From assembly GCA_034408855.1 (NCBI GenBank), contig JAWXCK010000228.1, forward strand, positions 28,651-92,650: a DNA stretch of 64,000 nucleotides, given 5' to 3'. The first letter of the stretch is position 1. Every line of letters begins with the position of its first letter. The translations under genes and the position numbers were made by a program. The stretch comes from JAIYDQ01 sp034408855. GTDB taxonomy: Bacteria; Planctomycetota; Planctomycetia; Pirellulales; Pirellulaceae. The notes below the pieces were generated by a model. The model was not told where the DNA came from. It worked only from the letters and a program-made list of their open reading frames with translations, and made no database searches. Below, piece by piece: positions 35,053 to 44,103 of this stretch.

Positions 35053-36665
35053 ATACTGCAACCTTTAAACGCAAAATATTTTACATGCTGGCGATGGTCG
35101 CCTTGCTTATCCCGCTTTTTCTCCTCGGGCAACCGCCGAGCGGGCCTCGAGGTCAGGGCGGTACGCTTGCCAAATTGCGAGAGCGATTCGACATTGGTCA
35201 ATCGAGTCTTGGCCAGCTTGATCCAGCCAGTGAAACCATGCGTTTGGCATCGCTCGGTTTGCGAGGCGTTGCCGCAACCATTCTTTGGCAATATGCCGAT
35301 CGCTTTAAAGAAGAAAAGTATTGGGATCTTCTGTCAGCCACGCTCAATCAACTGTCGCTATTGCAACCACACTTCGTAAGCGTTTGGGAAAGCCAAGCTC
35401 ATAATCTTGCGTATAACGTATCATCCGAATTCGACGATTATCGAGAGCGTTATGTATGGGTCAAAAAGGGCATCGATTTCCTAGTGCGAGGAACGCAGTT
35501 CAATCGCCGCCAGCCGCTCCTGCAATATCATTTAGGCAAATACACAACGCTCAAGCTTGGTCGTTCGGATGAAAAGCGGCAGTTCCGCGAGCTCTTCCGA
35601 AATGACAATACCTATCATAAAACGCTGATGGATTATGGGCTCGATCTCGAGCAGCCAGAAGCCACTGGCAGCGATCGAAAGCCTGATAACTGGCTCGTCG
35701 GTCGTCTTTGGTTCATAAAGTCCTACGATTTGGTTCATGCGGGCTACTACTGTAAAAAGAGCCCGATCATTTATTTCGGCGAAGCGCCGTGGGCTCTGTT
35801 TTACTACGGGGAAGCGATCGAAGATGAAGGCGTCCTCGATGACAAAGCGATGTTCGCATGGAGTCGTGCCGCCAAAGCCTGGTCCGAATACGGCAACCTG
35901 GACTTGATGACAACTTGGGGACACACCATCCAACTGCGTGGACTAGATTCGGCCAATGAAGCGACCTTGAAAGCCGTAGAGCTGTTTCGCGAACAAACCA
36001 AGGAACTATTGCCGGAATTAATCGAGCAAGGCAAAGACCGTTTTACAACCGACGAGTACGCCTTGTTGCAAAAGCCGGAGGCCGATCGAACGCCGCAAGA
36101 GCAGCAGATGGTCGATATGGCGATGCAAAAAGTGATGCTCGCTCCTCACGTTCTTGCTCAGCGAATGCCTCGCGAGAAGCGAGCCGAATCGATTCAGCTT
36201 GCTAACGAACTATCCGAGAAATCCGATTTCGCTTTTCGAGTCGATCGATCGCGAGAGATGGTGAACTACCAATATTGGGAAACGCGAGGGGAATTGGAAC
36301 AGACTCCAACTGCCGTTGCTGCCCGCCGACACGTTTACGAAGCAGAAAAATATTTGATCGAAGCCGATCTCAACAAAGCCATCCAGTCGTACGAATTAGC
36401 TTGGAAAAATTGGGATCGAGTATTGCGTCGCTATCCGATGATGCTTCACGAAGAAAGTTCCGATGCGCTGCTAAAATCGATCGAACGCTATGCCACCAGC
36501 ACCGATTCGACGTTGGGTGACGATTTCCCGTTGAATTGGTTCTATCGATATCGCGCGATTCGCGATAAAAACAAAGCTGGAGATGAGACGATTCGGCTGT
36601 ATGACGAATTTGTTCGAGAAGCCGAGAACCAGCCAGGAAATCTCGATACGCCGATCGAACAATAG
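35049..36665 (+). CDS. Membrane-anchored protein of unknown function, ABC-operon partner
   Basis: 538 aa; I do not recognise a named family with confidence. It has an N-terminal membrane anchor (about 8-27, FYMLAMVALLIPLFLLG). A mostly helical soluble region rich in Trp and Tyr follows (ILWQYADRFKEEKYWDLLSA, ESQAHNLAYNVSSEFDDYRE, YQYWETRGELEQT). Spacing of the helices suggests TPR-like pairs. Translational coupling to the permease (ATGA overlap) points to a subunit or assembly factor of the ABC system. Confidence 0.75.
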   Translation: MNTATFKRKIFYMLAMVALLIPLFLLGQPPSGPRGQGGTLAKLRERFDIGQSSLGQLDPASETMRLASLGLRGVAATILWQYADRFKEEKYWDLLSATLNQLSLLQPHFVSVWESQAHNLAYNVSSEFDDYRERYVWVKKGIDFLVRGTQFNRRQPLLQYHLGKYTTLKLGRSDEKRQFRELFRNDNTYHKTLMDYGLDLEQPEATGSDRKPDNWLVGRLWFIKSYDLVHAGYYCKKSPIIYFGEAPWALFYYGEAIEDEGVLDDKAMFAWSRAAKAWSEYGNLDLMTTWGHTIQLRGLDSANEATLKAVELFREQTKELLPELIEQGKDRFTTDEYALLQKPEADRTPQEQQMVDMAMQKVMLAPHVLAQRMPREKRAESIQLANELSEKSDFAFRVDRSREMVNYQYWETRGELEQTPTAVAARRHVYEAEKYLIEADLNKAIQSYELAWKNWDRVLRRYPMMLHEESSDALLKSIERYATSTDSTLGDDFPLNWFYRYRAIRDKNKAGDETIRLYDEFVREAENQPGNLDTPIEQ

Positions 36666-36720
36666 CGGTTATGCTATTGTTGAATCCAATTCGCGCCATT
36701 TTCTAGGAAACATAGCTTTC

Positions 36721-37596
36721 ATGGGGATTTACGACCGCCCCTACTATCAGGAAGACGGATCGCCGAATATGGCTCCTTCATGGGACCAACGCTCGGCGAT
36801 CGCGAATATCGTTATCGCTTGTACCGTTGTGTTCTTGGCGAATATGATTTTTTCGCACGATAGCAATGCGATCAATCGGTTTCTCACACTGCGCTCGGAA
36901 GACCTTCAAAGCCCGTGGATGCTCTGGCGAACACTTTCGTATGGTTTCGCCCATAGTCAAGACCTTAAACATATCATCTTCAACTTGCTGGGATTATGGA
37001 TGCTTGGTCGTTCCGTCGAAGAACGATACGGTCGAGCTGAATTCTTGCGGATTTATTTGTCGTCGGTGGTGATTTGTGGTCTTGGCTGGTTAGCACTTCG
37101 AACGCTGTTGCATGAGCGAGCTTCGGTTTGTGGAGCGTCGGGGGCGGTTTGCTGCATCGAAATGCTGTATGTCCTCAATTTCCCCCGCTCCACGATCATG
37201 ATGATGGGAGTCCTGCCGATGCAGGCATGGGTTTTTGGGATTATTTTTATCCTCGGGAATCTCTCGATGGGTGGCAGTGGAGGAGAATCGCGAATTGCTT
37301 GGGATGTTCACTTGATCGGTATCGGATTGGCTTGCGTTTACTTCTTCGGGAAGTGGAATCTAGCAACCATTGCCGCACCGCTGAGCAATTGGAAACTGGT
37401 TAAACGTAAATGGATGGGGCCAAAACTGCGAACCTTTCAACCGAGCGATTCGTCGACTACCGATGAAATCGAAGCCGACCGTATCCTCGACAAGATTCAC
37501 GAATTTGGACAAGATTCCCTTACCAGTAAGGAAAAACGCTTTCTTACCAAATACTCGAAGACCGTCCGCAATAAACGTCAAAACACACCTCCATAG
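36721..37596 (+). CDS. Rhomboid-family intramembrane serine protease
   Basis: 291 aa from ATG 36721; the frame is open to 36583, but that part overlaps the previous gene in another frame. Catalytic Ser140 in CGASGAVCC and His197 in WDVHLIGIG, with the HSQDLKHIIFNLLGLWMLG segment replacing the usual H-x2-N region of helix 2. About six membrane helices are followed by a soluble, acidic-then-basic C-terminal tail of about 75 residues. It follows the ABC operon on the same strand, 55 nt after the unrecognised partner gene. Confidence 0.9.
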   Translation: MGIYDRPYYQEDGSPNMAPSWDQRSAIANIVIACTVVFLANMIFSHDSNAINRFLTLRSEDLQSPWMLWRTLSYGFAHSQDLKHIIFNLLGLWMLGRSVEERYGRAEFLRIYLSSVVICGLGWLALRTLLHERASVCGASGAVCCIEMLYVLNFPRSTIMMMGVLPMQAWVFGIIFILGNLSMGGSGGESRIAWDVHLIGIGLACVYFFGKWNLATIAAPLSNWKLVKRKWMGPKLRTFQPSDSSTTDEIEADRILDKIHEFGQDSLTSKEKRFLTKYSKTVRNKRQNTPP

Positions 37597-37610
37597 TTTC
37601 ACTGCAATAC

Positions 37611-38903
37611 ATGTCGATCGCCACACCTGTTTTTTCCAACCGCCGTCAAACGATCGGTGGCGTTGCCGTCGTTGATATCGTCAAGCAATTCGGCACACCA
37701 ACCTACGTTTACGACATGGCGACGATCGCTGAAAAAGTTGCCGATCTCGCCGCCTTTGATGTCGTTCGATATGCGCAGAAAGCCAATTCGAACATCGCCA
37801 TCCTCGATCGCTTGCGAAGGCTAGGCGTCGTCGTCGATGCCGTTAGTGAAGGCGAAGTGCGTCGGGCTCTGGCGGCTGGCTATCCCAACCATAGCTCTCC
37901 CGGATCTCCTCATCCAGTCGTCTACACGGCCGACGTTTTTGACCGCTCTGCTCTCGAGTTAGTCAAGGAGCTCGGCTTGCATGTCAACTGTGGTTCACCC
38001 GACATGATCGATCAGCTTGGCGAAATTTTTCCGGGTGCCACGATTACCCTTCGAATCAATCCCGGCTTCGGGCATGGTCACAGTCAAAAGACCAACACCG
38101 GTGGCCCGCAATCCAAACATGGTATCTGGATCGATCAAGTCGACGATTGCTTGCGAAGAGCGGATCGACACAACATCGTTGTAACCGGTTTGCACATGCA
38201 TATCGGAAGCGGCACGGACCTCGAGCATCTTAGCCAGGTATGCGCTTCGCTCGAAAAAGTTGCGATCGATATCGGCCGGACTCTTCAAACGATCAGCGCC
38301 GGTGGAGGTTTGCCGGTTCCTTATCGCAGCGGGCAATCGTATGTCGATCTGGCTCAATACTATTCGCTATGGGATGCAACTCGCAATCGATTGCAAGATC
38401 AATTTGGACACCCGCTTCAGCTCGAGATCGAACCGGGACGCTATCTTGTTGCCGAAAGCGGTTTTCTCATCGCTGAAATTCGGGCGATCAAAGAGATGGG
38501 CGAGAACACCTTTTATCTTTTGGACACCGGCTTCAACGATCTGGCTCGTCCGATTCTTTACGGATCGTATCATCCAATTTCGATCGCTCATCGAACCCCA
38601 CCTGCCGCCTCGAAAGAGATCGACGTCGTCGTTGGTGGTCCGCTTTGCGAATCGGGCGATATCTTCACTCAAGAAGAAGGTGGCTTTGTTTCCAAACGAA
38701 CATTGCCAACTGCGTCGGTCGGCGATTTATTAGTCCTCGAAGTTGCCGGCGCCTATGGCTTCGTGATGGCGAGCAACTACAACAGCCGATGTCGTGCCGA
38801 AGAGGTTCTTCTCGAAAATGGGCAGTTGCACTCGATTCGAAAGCGAGAAAGCTTTGAAGATCTCATTCGAGGCGAATCGATTCCAGCGGCTCCTCATAAC
38901 TAG
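37611..38903 (+). CDS. lysA: Diaminopimelate decarboxylase
   Basis: Pyridoxal-phosphate enzyme that makes L-lysine from meso-diaminopimelate. 430 aa. PLP-binding Lys57 in RYAQKANSN, LRINPGFGHGH near 143-153, the HMHIGSGTD stretch near 196, SAGGGLPVPY (Gly-rich phosphate loop), EPGRYLVAESG and, at the C-terminus, GGPLCESGDIF with the active-site Cys, followed by AGAYGFVMASNYN. It starts 14 nt after the rhomboid gene and ends 14 nt before ftsY, in a plus-strand run. Confidence 0.94.
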   Translation: MSIATPVFSNRRQTIGGVAVVDIVKQFGTPTYVYDMATIAEKVADLAAFDVVRYAQKANSNIAILDRLRRLGVVVDAVSEGEVRRALAAGYPNHSSPGSPHPVVYTADVFDRSALELVKELGLHVNCGSPDMIDQLGEIFPGATITLRINPGFGHGHSQKTNTGGPQSKHGIWIDQVDDCLRRADRHNIVVTGLHMHIGSGTDLEHLSQVCASLEKVAIDIGRTLQTISAGGGLPVPYRSGQSYVDLAQYYSLWDATRNRLQDQFGHPLQLEIEPGRYLVAESGFLIAEIRAIKEMGENTFYLLDTGFNDLARPILYGSYHPISIAHRTPPAASKEIDVVVGGPLCESGDIFTQEEGGFVSKRTLPTASVGDLLVLEVAGAYGFVMASNYNSRCRAEEVLLENGQLHSIRKRESFEDLIRGESIPAAPHN

Positions 38904-38917
38904 AACGATTTTTTAAC

Positions 38918-39898
38918 ATGGTTTTTTGGCGCAAGAAGCCTGCTCCCGAAGAAACGCCAGCAAGCCCACAACCGACGGGTGGTTTGTTGAACAAACTTCG
39001 TTCTGCGCTTAAAAAAACCAATCAAATTCTGCAAACCGACATCCGCGATCTGTGGAAAGCCGATGGCCGATTGGTCGACGAGGATTTCCTGCGCGAGTTC
39101 TTTACCATCATGGTTCGGACCGATATGGGCCAGCCGACAGCGACTCGCATTCGCGATCGCATCGCCACCGATTTTCGCGGTCGCAAAGTCGAAATGGAAG
39201 AAGTCCTATCCAGTGCTCGCGAAGAAATTCGAAGTGCGATGCAAAGCCAACCCGTCGCCTTGAATATTGCCGCCAAAGGCCCGACGGTTATTCTGGTCGT
39301 CGGTGTCAATGGTGCTGGCAAAACGACGTCGATTGCCAAGTTGGCCTATCGATTTACGCAACAAGGGAATCGAGTCTTGCTTGGCGCTGCCGATACGTTT
39401 CGAGCCGCTGCCGTCGAGCAACTTAAAATCTGGTCCGAACGCATTGGCTGTGAAATTGTATCGGGAGAATCCGGAGGCGATCCGGGAGCTGTCGCATTTA
39501 GAACGATTCAACGCGCTCGCGAAGAAGCGTTCGACATTTGCATTATCGATACTGCCGGACGATTGCAAACGCAAACCAACCTCATGCAGCAACTCGAAAA
39601 AATCCGAAAGATTGCCTCCAAACAAATCGAAGATGCGCCGCACGAAGTACTCCTGGTGCTCGATGCGACGGCTGGCCAGAATGCAATCAGCCAAGCTCGT
39701 GGCTTCTCGGCTGCCAGCGGCTGTACCGGAATTATTTTGGCCAAGCTCGATGGTACTGCCAAAGGTGGTGTCATTGTCCCAGTCCTTCAAGAATTCGGCC
39801 TACCTGTAAAGCTCGTCGGCTTGGGCGAACAGCTCTCCGACATGGCCGAGTTCAATGCTGACGAATTTACGGCTGCACTCCTTCAATTCAGCGATTAA
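38918..39898 (+). CDS. ftsY: Signal recognition particle receptor FtsY
   Basis: GTPase that docks the SRP-ribosome complex at the membrane. 326 aa with a short acidic/basic lead, an N domain (about 25-110) and a G domain. The G domain has G1 GVNGAGKTTS at 129-138, DTFRAAAVEQL, G3 DTAGRLQTQ, DATAGQNA and G4 TKLDGTAKGG-type AKLDGTAKGG. The long acidic A domain of E. coli FtsY is missing, as in many bacteria. 6 nt upstream of the next gene. Confidence 0.95.
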   Translation: MVFWRKKPAPEETPASPQPTGGLLNKLRSALKKTNQILQTDIRDLWKADGRLVDEDFLREFFTIMVRTDMGQPTATRIRDRIATDFRGRKVEMEEVLSSAREEIRSAMQSQPVALNIAAKGPTVILVVGVNGAGKTTSIAKLAYRFTQQGNRVLLGAADTFRAAAVEQLKIWSERIGCEIVSGESGGDPGAVAFRTIQRAREEAFDICIIDTAGRLQTQTNLMQQLEKIRKIASKQIEDAPHEVLLVLDATAGQNAISQARGFSAASGCTGIILAKLDGTAKGGVIVPVLQEFGLPVKLVGLGEQLSDMAEFNADEFTAALLQFSD

Positions 39899-39904
39899 GA
39901 AACC

Positions 39905-41353
39905 ATGTCTTATCCTAAGGTAGCTCAGTTAAAAACCGTCGCTCGATTCAAGGAAAGAATGACCGAGCTCGGGATCAACATCCCAATCGACGATGATTTG
40001 TTGAGTGCGAGCCAAAGTTCACCATTGGCTTCGAGTTGGGCTTTTGGAAATTTGAAGGTCGGAAATCGTTGGTGTATTCATCCGATGGAAGGTTGGGACG
40101 CCAATCGCGATGGAACTCCGTCGGATCTTACCATCCGACGCTGGAAGCGATTTGGTGAGAGCGGTGCGAAACTGATTTGGGGAGGCGAAGCGGCTGCCGT
40201 TCGGCACGATGGAAAAGCCAATCCCAACCAAACTGTCGCTTTGAGAAGCAACCTCGAAGGACTCACTCGATTGCGCACGACGCTGGTCGAATCCCACAAG
40301 CAATCGATGGGCGATACCGCTGGCCTGGTTATCGGATTGCAACTGACGCACAGCGGTCGATTCTCGCGACCGCATTCGAAAACCCTCGAGCCACGAATCG
40401 CTTATCATCATACTCTTCTCGATCGCAAGTTTAACATCGACCCGAAAGATGAATCGATCGTATGGACCGATAGCCAACTGGAAGAATTGATCGGAAACTA
40501 CGTCGAGGGTGCCAAGGTCGCTCGCGATGCCGGTTTCGATTTTGTCGATATCAAAGCTTGTCACGGTTACTTGTTGCACGAGTTCCTATCGGCTCGCAGT
40601 CGACCTGGTCCTTACGGAGGCGATCTCAATGGACGAACCCATGTTTTGCGAAGCGTTATCAAGGCAGTCCAACGTGACGTTCCAGAATTGAAAATCGGCG
40701 TTCGGCTGAGCATTTTCGATCGACCGCCCTATCAGATGGGAGAAAGCCATGGCGAGCCGATGCCGTATTCGGACTTGTTGCCATATGGCATCGGATTCGG
40801 ATTGAACCCAGAAAACCCACTCGAGGTCGACCTCACCGAGCCACTTTGGGTTTTAAAGCATTTGCAAAGCATTGGCGTTTCCGCAGTTAACCTGACCGTC
40901 GGTAGTCCTTATTACAACCCTCACATTCAACGACCGGCTATCTTTCCACCGAGCGACGGATACTTGCCGCCGGAAGATCCAATGGTCGGCGTGGCGCGTC
41001 AAATCGAAGTCGCTAATCGCTGCAAACAAGCCGTCCCCGATCTCCCGCTCATCGGCAGCGCCTATTCTTACTTGCAAGAATTCCTTCCGAACGTTGCCCA
41101 AGCAGTCGTAGGGCGCGGAATGATCGACGCGGTTGGACTTGGAAGAATGGTTCTTTCGTACCCCGAACTCCCCCGCGACGTCCTGCAAGGCAATAAGCTA
41201 CAGCGGAAGCTCGTCTGCCGCACGTTTAGCGATTGCACGACCGGTCCAAGAAACGGAATGGTCAGCGGCTGCTATCCGCTGGATGAGTTTTATAAAACGC
41301 GTGAAGAAGCCCCTCGAATCGCCGCCATGCGACAAGATCGAGACAATACATAA
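39905..41353 (+). CDS. Old-yellow-enzyme family NADH:flavin oxidoreductase
   Basis: 482-aa FMN-dependent TIM-barrel oxidoreductase. HPMEGWDANRDGTPSDLT near 60-77 resembles the start of the OYE barrel. LQLTHSGRFSRP near 140, the AKVARDAGFDFVDIKACHGYLLHEFLS active-site segment near 207-235, and VGLGRMVLSYPE near the end for FMN phosphate follow. It lacks the C-terminal iron-sulfur/FAD part of 2,4-dienoyl-CoA reductases. The ene substrate is unknown. Probably co-transcribed with ftsY. Confidence 0.88.
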   Translation: MSYPKVAQLKTVARFKERMTELGINIPIDDDLLSASQSSPLASSWAFGNLKVGNRWCIHPMEGWDANRDGTPSDLTIRRWKRFGESGAKLIWGGEAAAVRHDGKANPNQTVALRSNLEGLTRLRTTLVESHKQSMGDTAGLVIGLQLTHSGRFSRPHSKTLEPRIAYHHTLLDRKFNIDPKDESIVWTDSQLEELIGNYVEGAKVARDAGFDFVDIKACHGYLLHEFLSARSRPGPYGGDLNGRTHVLRSVIKAVQRDVPELKIGVRLSIFDRPPYQMGESHGEPMPYSDLLPYGIGFGLNPENPLEVDLTEPLWVLKHLQSIGVSAVNLTVGSPYYNPHIQRPAIFPPSDGYLPPEDPMVGVARQIEVANRCKQAVPDLPLIGSAYSYLQEFLPNVAQAVVGRGMIDAVGLGRMVLSYPELPRDVLQGNKLQRKLVCRTFSDCTTGPRNGMVSGCYPLDEFYKTREEAPRIAAMRQDRDNT

Positions 41354-41470
41354 CCGAGTAAGACGTCTCAGCCCGCCCGCAGTTAGCGCTGACAAACCAC
41401 AAAGGCTCGGAAATACGCAACTTGGGACAGTCGACCGCTTGGGCTCTTCTCGCCAATCGAGATTGCAGTG

Positions 41471-41761
41471 CTACGCCGTTACGGCGGCGGCTTCGGCACC
41501 GCTGGCCTTGACGATCAGTTGGTGGAGCCGACTCTTAGTTCGCGCGGCTTTGTTGACGTGGATGACACGCTTCGACGCAGCTTGATCAAGCGATTTGCTC
41601 ATCGCGGAGAGCATGGTTTTGGCTTCGTCGAATTGCTTCGTAGCGACAGCTTCTCGAAATTTTTTAATCGCGGTCTTGAGCGTTGACTTGACAGCGCGAT
41701 TCTTGGATCGACGCTCCATTCCCTGACGATTACGTTTTTTGGCGCTTTTAGTATTAGGCAT
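41471..41761 (-). CDS. rpsT: 30S ribosomal protein S20
   Basis: 96 aa, basic and helical: MPNTKSAKKRNRQ start, then KSTLKTAIKKFREAV, LDQAASKRVIHVNKAARTKSRL, all typical of S20. The C-terminus adds about 10 residues (KASGAEAAAVTA) to the usual length. Binds 16S rRNA early in 30S assembly. Divergent from the cobA-hemD fusion, with a gap of at least 106 bp. Confidence 0.95.
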   Translation of the reverse strand: MPNTKSAKKRNRQGMERRSKNRAVKSTLKTAIKKFREAVATKQFDEAKTMLSAMSKSLDQAASKRVIHVNKAARTKSRLHQLIVKASGAEAAAVTA

Positions 41762-41897
41762 TGTGCTTCACAAAAACAGATAACTCTCTTGCCGATGCCG
41801 ACAAACTTGGGCTGGTCGAGCAAACACTGACAATTTAAGCCAGTTATAATGCCCGAAAGCCTCGTTTTTGTCTAGTGCTTTGCAAAGTGGATATCGT

Positions 41898-43457
41898 TTG
41901 AACTGCTCAAATTCTCGTTTAGGTCGCGTTTTTCTAGTCGGAGCCGGTCCTGGCGACCCCGGGCTCATGACAATTCGCGGTGCACAAAAGCTTGGCGAAG
42001 CCGACGTTATCTTACATGATGGGCTGGCGAATCCAGCTTTGCGGTCACTTACCCGCCACGACGCCGAGTGGATTTCCGTTGGAAAACATGGATGCGACCG
42101 AATATGGACGCAACCGGAAATCGACGCTGCGATTGTCCATCATGCACGGCTTGGCAAGACCATCGTAAGGCTAAAAGGGGGCGACACAGGCGTTTTTGCG
42201 CGTACGGCAGAGGAATTAGAGCGGCTAATACGCGAAGGGATCCCATTCGAAGTCGTTCCTGGAATTACAGCCGGACTCGCCGCTGCAGCCTACACCGGGA
42301 TTCCGATCACACATCGAGATTGGTCGTCGGCCGTCGCTCTCGTAACCGGCCAATTTCAAGCTTCGGATGGCGGTCCTGAGTTCGGCGAACCTGTCGACTG
42401 GGCCGCTCTCGCCAAATTTCCTGGCACGCTGGTGATCTACATGGGAGTGACGACGGCTAGCATCTGGAGCCAACGCTTGATGAACGCCGGACTTTCTCCA
42501 GACACAGCCGTTGCCTTGGTGCGTCGATGTTCGTGGCCCGACCAGGAAACGATTCGCTGTACGCTTGAACAAGTCGCAGACCAACTCACGCCGGCGTCGA
42601 ATTTTCGCCCGCCAGTCATCGCGATCGTCGGTCCAGTTGCTCACCTGGGGACGCAATCGGACTGGTTTACGAAACGCCCTTTGTTCGGTCGAAGCGTGCT
42701 GTTTACCCGTCCAGCCAGCCAAGCCGCAGATACTCTTGGCCGTCTGGCGGACTTAGGCGCTAACGTTGTTTCACAAAGCTGTATTGAGATCTTGCCGCTG
42801 ACCCATTTTGAAGCATTAGACGCTCGAATAAGTCAGTTATCCCGTTACGATTGGCTGGTTTTCACGTCGGCTAACGGCGTGGATCATTTCTTTGCCAGGC
42901 TTCATGCTTTGAAATTCGATGGTCGAGAGCTTCATCGATGCCGAATCGCAGCGGTAGGGCCGTCGGTTACCGCTGCCCTCGATCGATGGAAACTGCGAGC
43001 CGATCTTACGCCCAACGGTGATGTCGAGAAATTCAATGCCGAAGCCCTCGCCGAGCGACTCATTCAAGAGATTTTCGTTCAGGGGAACCACTTCAATGTT
43101 CGATGTCTGGTCGTTCGAACCGAGCGTGGAAAGCCGACGATCGAAGTCACGCTCGGCGAACATGGAATCAGCGTTGAATCGGTTGTTGTATATCAAAGCG
43201 TCGACGTTGCCGAACTCGATCCGGAAACGTTGAAGCTCCTTCATTTGGGCGAAATTGACTATGCTTTCGTGACGAGCACGTCGATCGCATTGAATCTCGC
43301 TAAGTTGGCGGGCGAATTCCTCGGAAAGACTAAATTGATTGCGATTTCTGCCGATGTAGCAGGAACCCTAGAAAACCTCGGTTTCTCGGTATTCGGGATT
43401 TCTCGGCAGTCTTCGATCGATTCGATGATCGATTGGCTCGTCGAGAACGAAGCTTGA
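41898..43457 (+). CDS. cobA-hemD: Fused uroporphyrinogen-III C-methyltransferase / uroporphyrinogen-III synthase
   Basis: The N-terminal half (about 8-250) is SUMT (CobA), which methylates uroporphyrinogen III at C2 and C7 toward siroheme or cobalamin: VFLVGAGPGDPGL, DADVILHD-like EADVILHDGLAN, RLKGGDTGVFAR, GITAGLAAAAYTGIPITHR. The C-terminal half (about 265-515) is HemD, which cyclises hydroxymethylbilane. No ATG fits; TTG at 41868, 41880 or 41898 are candidates. I choose 41898 because a TATAAT at 41845-41850 would place transcription start near 41857. The frame from 41868 gives 529 aa. Confidence 0.9.
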   Translation: MNCSNSRLGRVFLVGAGPGDPGLMTIRGAQKLGEADVILHDGLANPALRSLTRHDAEWISVGKHGCDRIWTQPEIDAAIVHHARLGKTIVRLKGGDTGVFARTAEELERLIREGIPFEVVPGITAGLAAAAYTGIPITHRDWSSAVALVTGQFQASDGGPEFGEPVDWAALAKFPGTLVIYMGVTTASIWSQRLMNAGLSPDTAVALVRRCSWPDQETIRCTLEQVADQLTPASNFRPPVIAIVGPVAHLGTQSDWFTKRPLFGRSVLFTRPASQAADTLGRLADLGANVVSQSCIEILPLTHFEALDARISQLSRYDWLVFTSANGVDHFFARLHALKFDGRELHRCRIAAVGPSVTAALDRWKLRADLTPNGDVEKFNAEALAERLIQEIFVQGNHFNVRCLVVRTERGKPTIEVTLGEHGISVESVVVYQSVDVAELDPETLKLLHLGEIDYAFVTSTSIALNLAKLAGEFLGKTKLIAISADVAGTLENLGFSVFGISRQSSIDSMIDWLVENEA

Positions 43458-43525
43458 TTAATCGGTAAAATGGCGGTAGCCTTAGAGCCGATAAGTGTCG
43501 AACACAACCTTTTATAAAGTCTCCC

Positions 43526-44089
43526 ATGTCCAAATATTCATCTCATCTCGCGGCTTTGATTTTCCTTGCTTGTGCGTTGGCATGCAAACTACGAGTCGTC
43601 GATTTGCCGACCAATTTCGCATTGTTCGGAGCCTTGTCGATTTTCTGTGGGGCGTACCTTCGAGGCTTTGCGGCTTGGGGGATACCGTTGTTTGGAATCG
43701 TCGTCGGCGATTTCTTGGGCGATAGGCTCGGCGTTTCAGGCGTTCATCGCTATGGCTTTCAATCAATGCTATTCACCTACACGGGATTCGCAGCGATGAT
43801 TGGCGTCGGCCATTTGCTGCGATTGCGAGACTCGATCGAAAGCGTTCTCGGCACGGCGATCGCTGGATCGGTGGCTTTCTATTTGATAAGCAATTTTGGA
43901 AGCTGGTTGAATCCGCTGATGAATTATGATCGTTCGCCGAGCGGGTTGTTGGCCTGCTACTGGGCTGGGATCCCGTTTTTCAAGTACACCTTTTTATCGG
44001 ACGTTCTCTTCACGCTCGCCTTTGTGGGAGCAAATCGACTTGCGTTGGCCAACGCCCCGCAAAGCGCGAACGCTCCCGTCGATCGCTAA
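43526..44089 (+). CDS. Small polytopic membrane protein (DUF6580-like)
   Basis: 187 aa with about five hydrophobic helices (near 5-20, 32-50, 58-72, 84-102, 108-125 and 150-170). It contains NFALFGALSIFCGAYLRGFAAWGIPLFGIVVGDFL and SNFGSWL, which recall DUF6580, a family that looks like ECF-transporter substrate subunits. The function is not known. It sits between cobA-hemD and an aminotransferase gene (14 nt downstream). Confidence 0.6.
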   Translation: MSKYSSHLAALIFLACALACKLRVVDLPTNFALFGALSIFCGAYLRGFAAWGIPLFGIVVGDFLGDRLGVSGVHRYGFQSMLFTYTGFAAMIGVGHLLRLRDSIESVLGTAIAGSVAFYLISNFGSWLNPLMNYDRSPSGLLACYWAGIPFFKYTFLSDVLFTLAFVGANRLALANAPQSANAPVDR

Positions 44090-44103
44090 GGAAGAAAAAC
44101 TCG

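Noticed and set aside
36583..36720. N-terminal extension of the larger rhomboid
   Set aside because: It overlaps the preceding gene out of frame; the ATG at 36721 begins a normal rhomboid.
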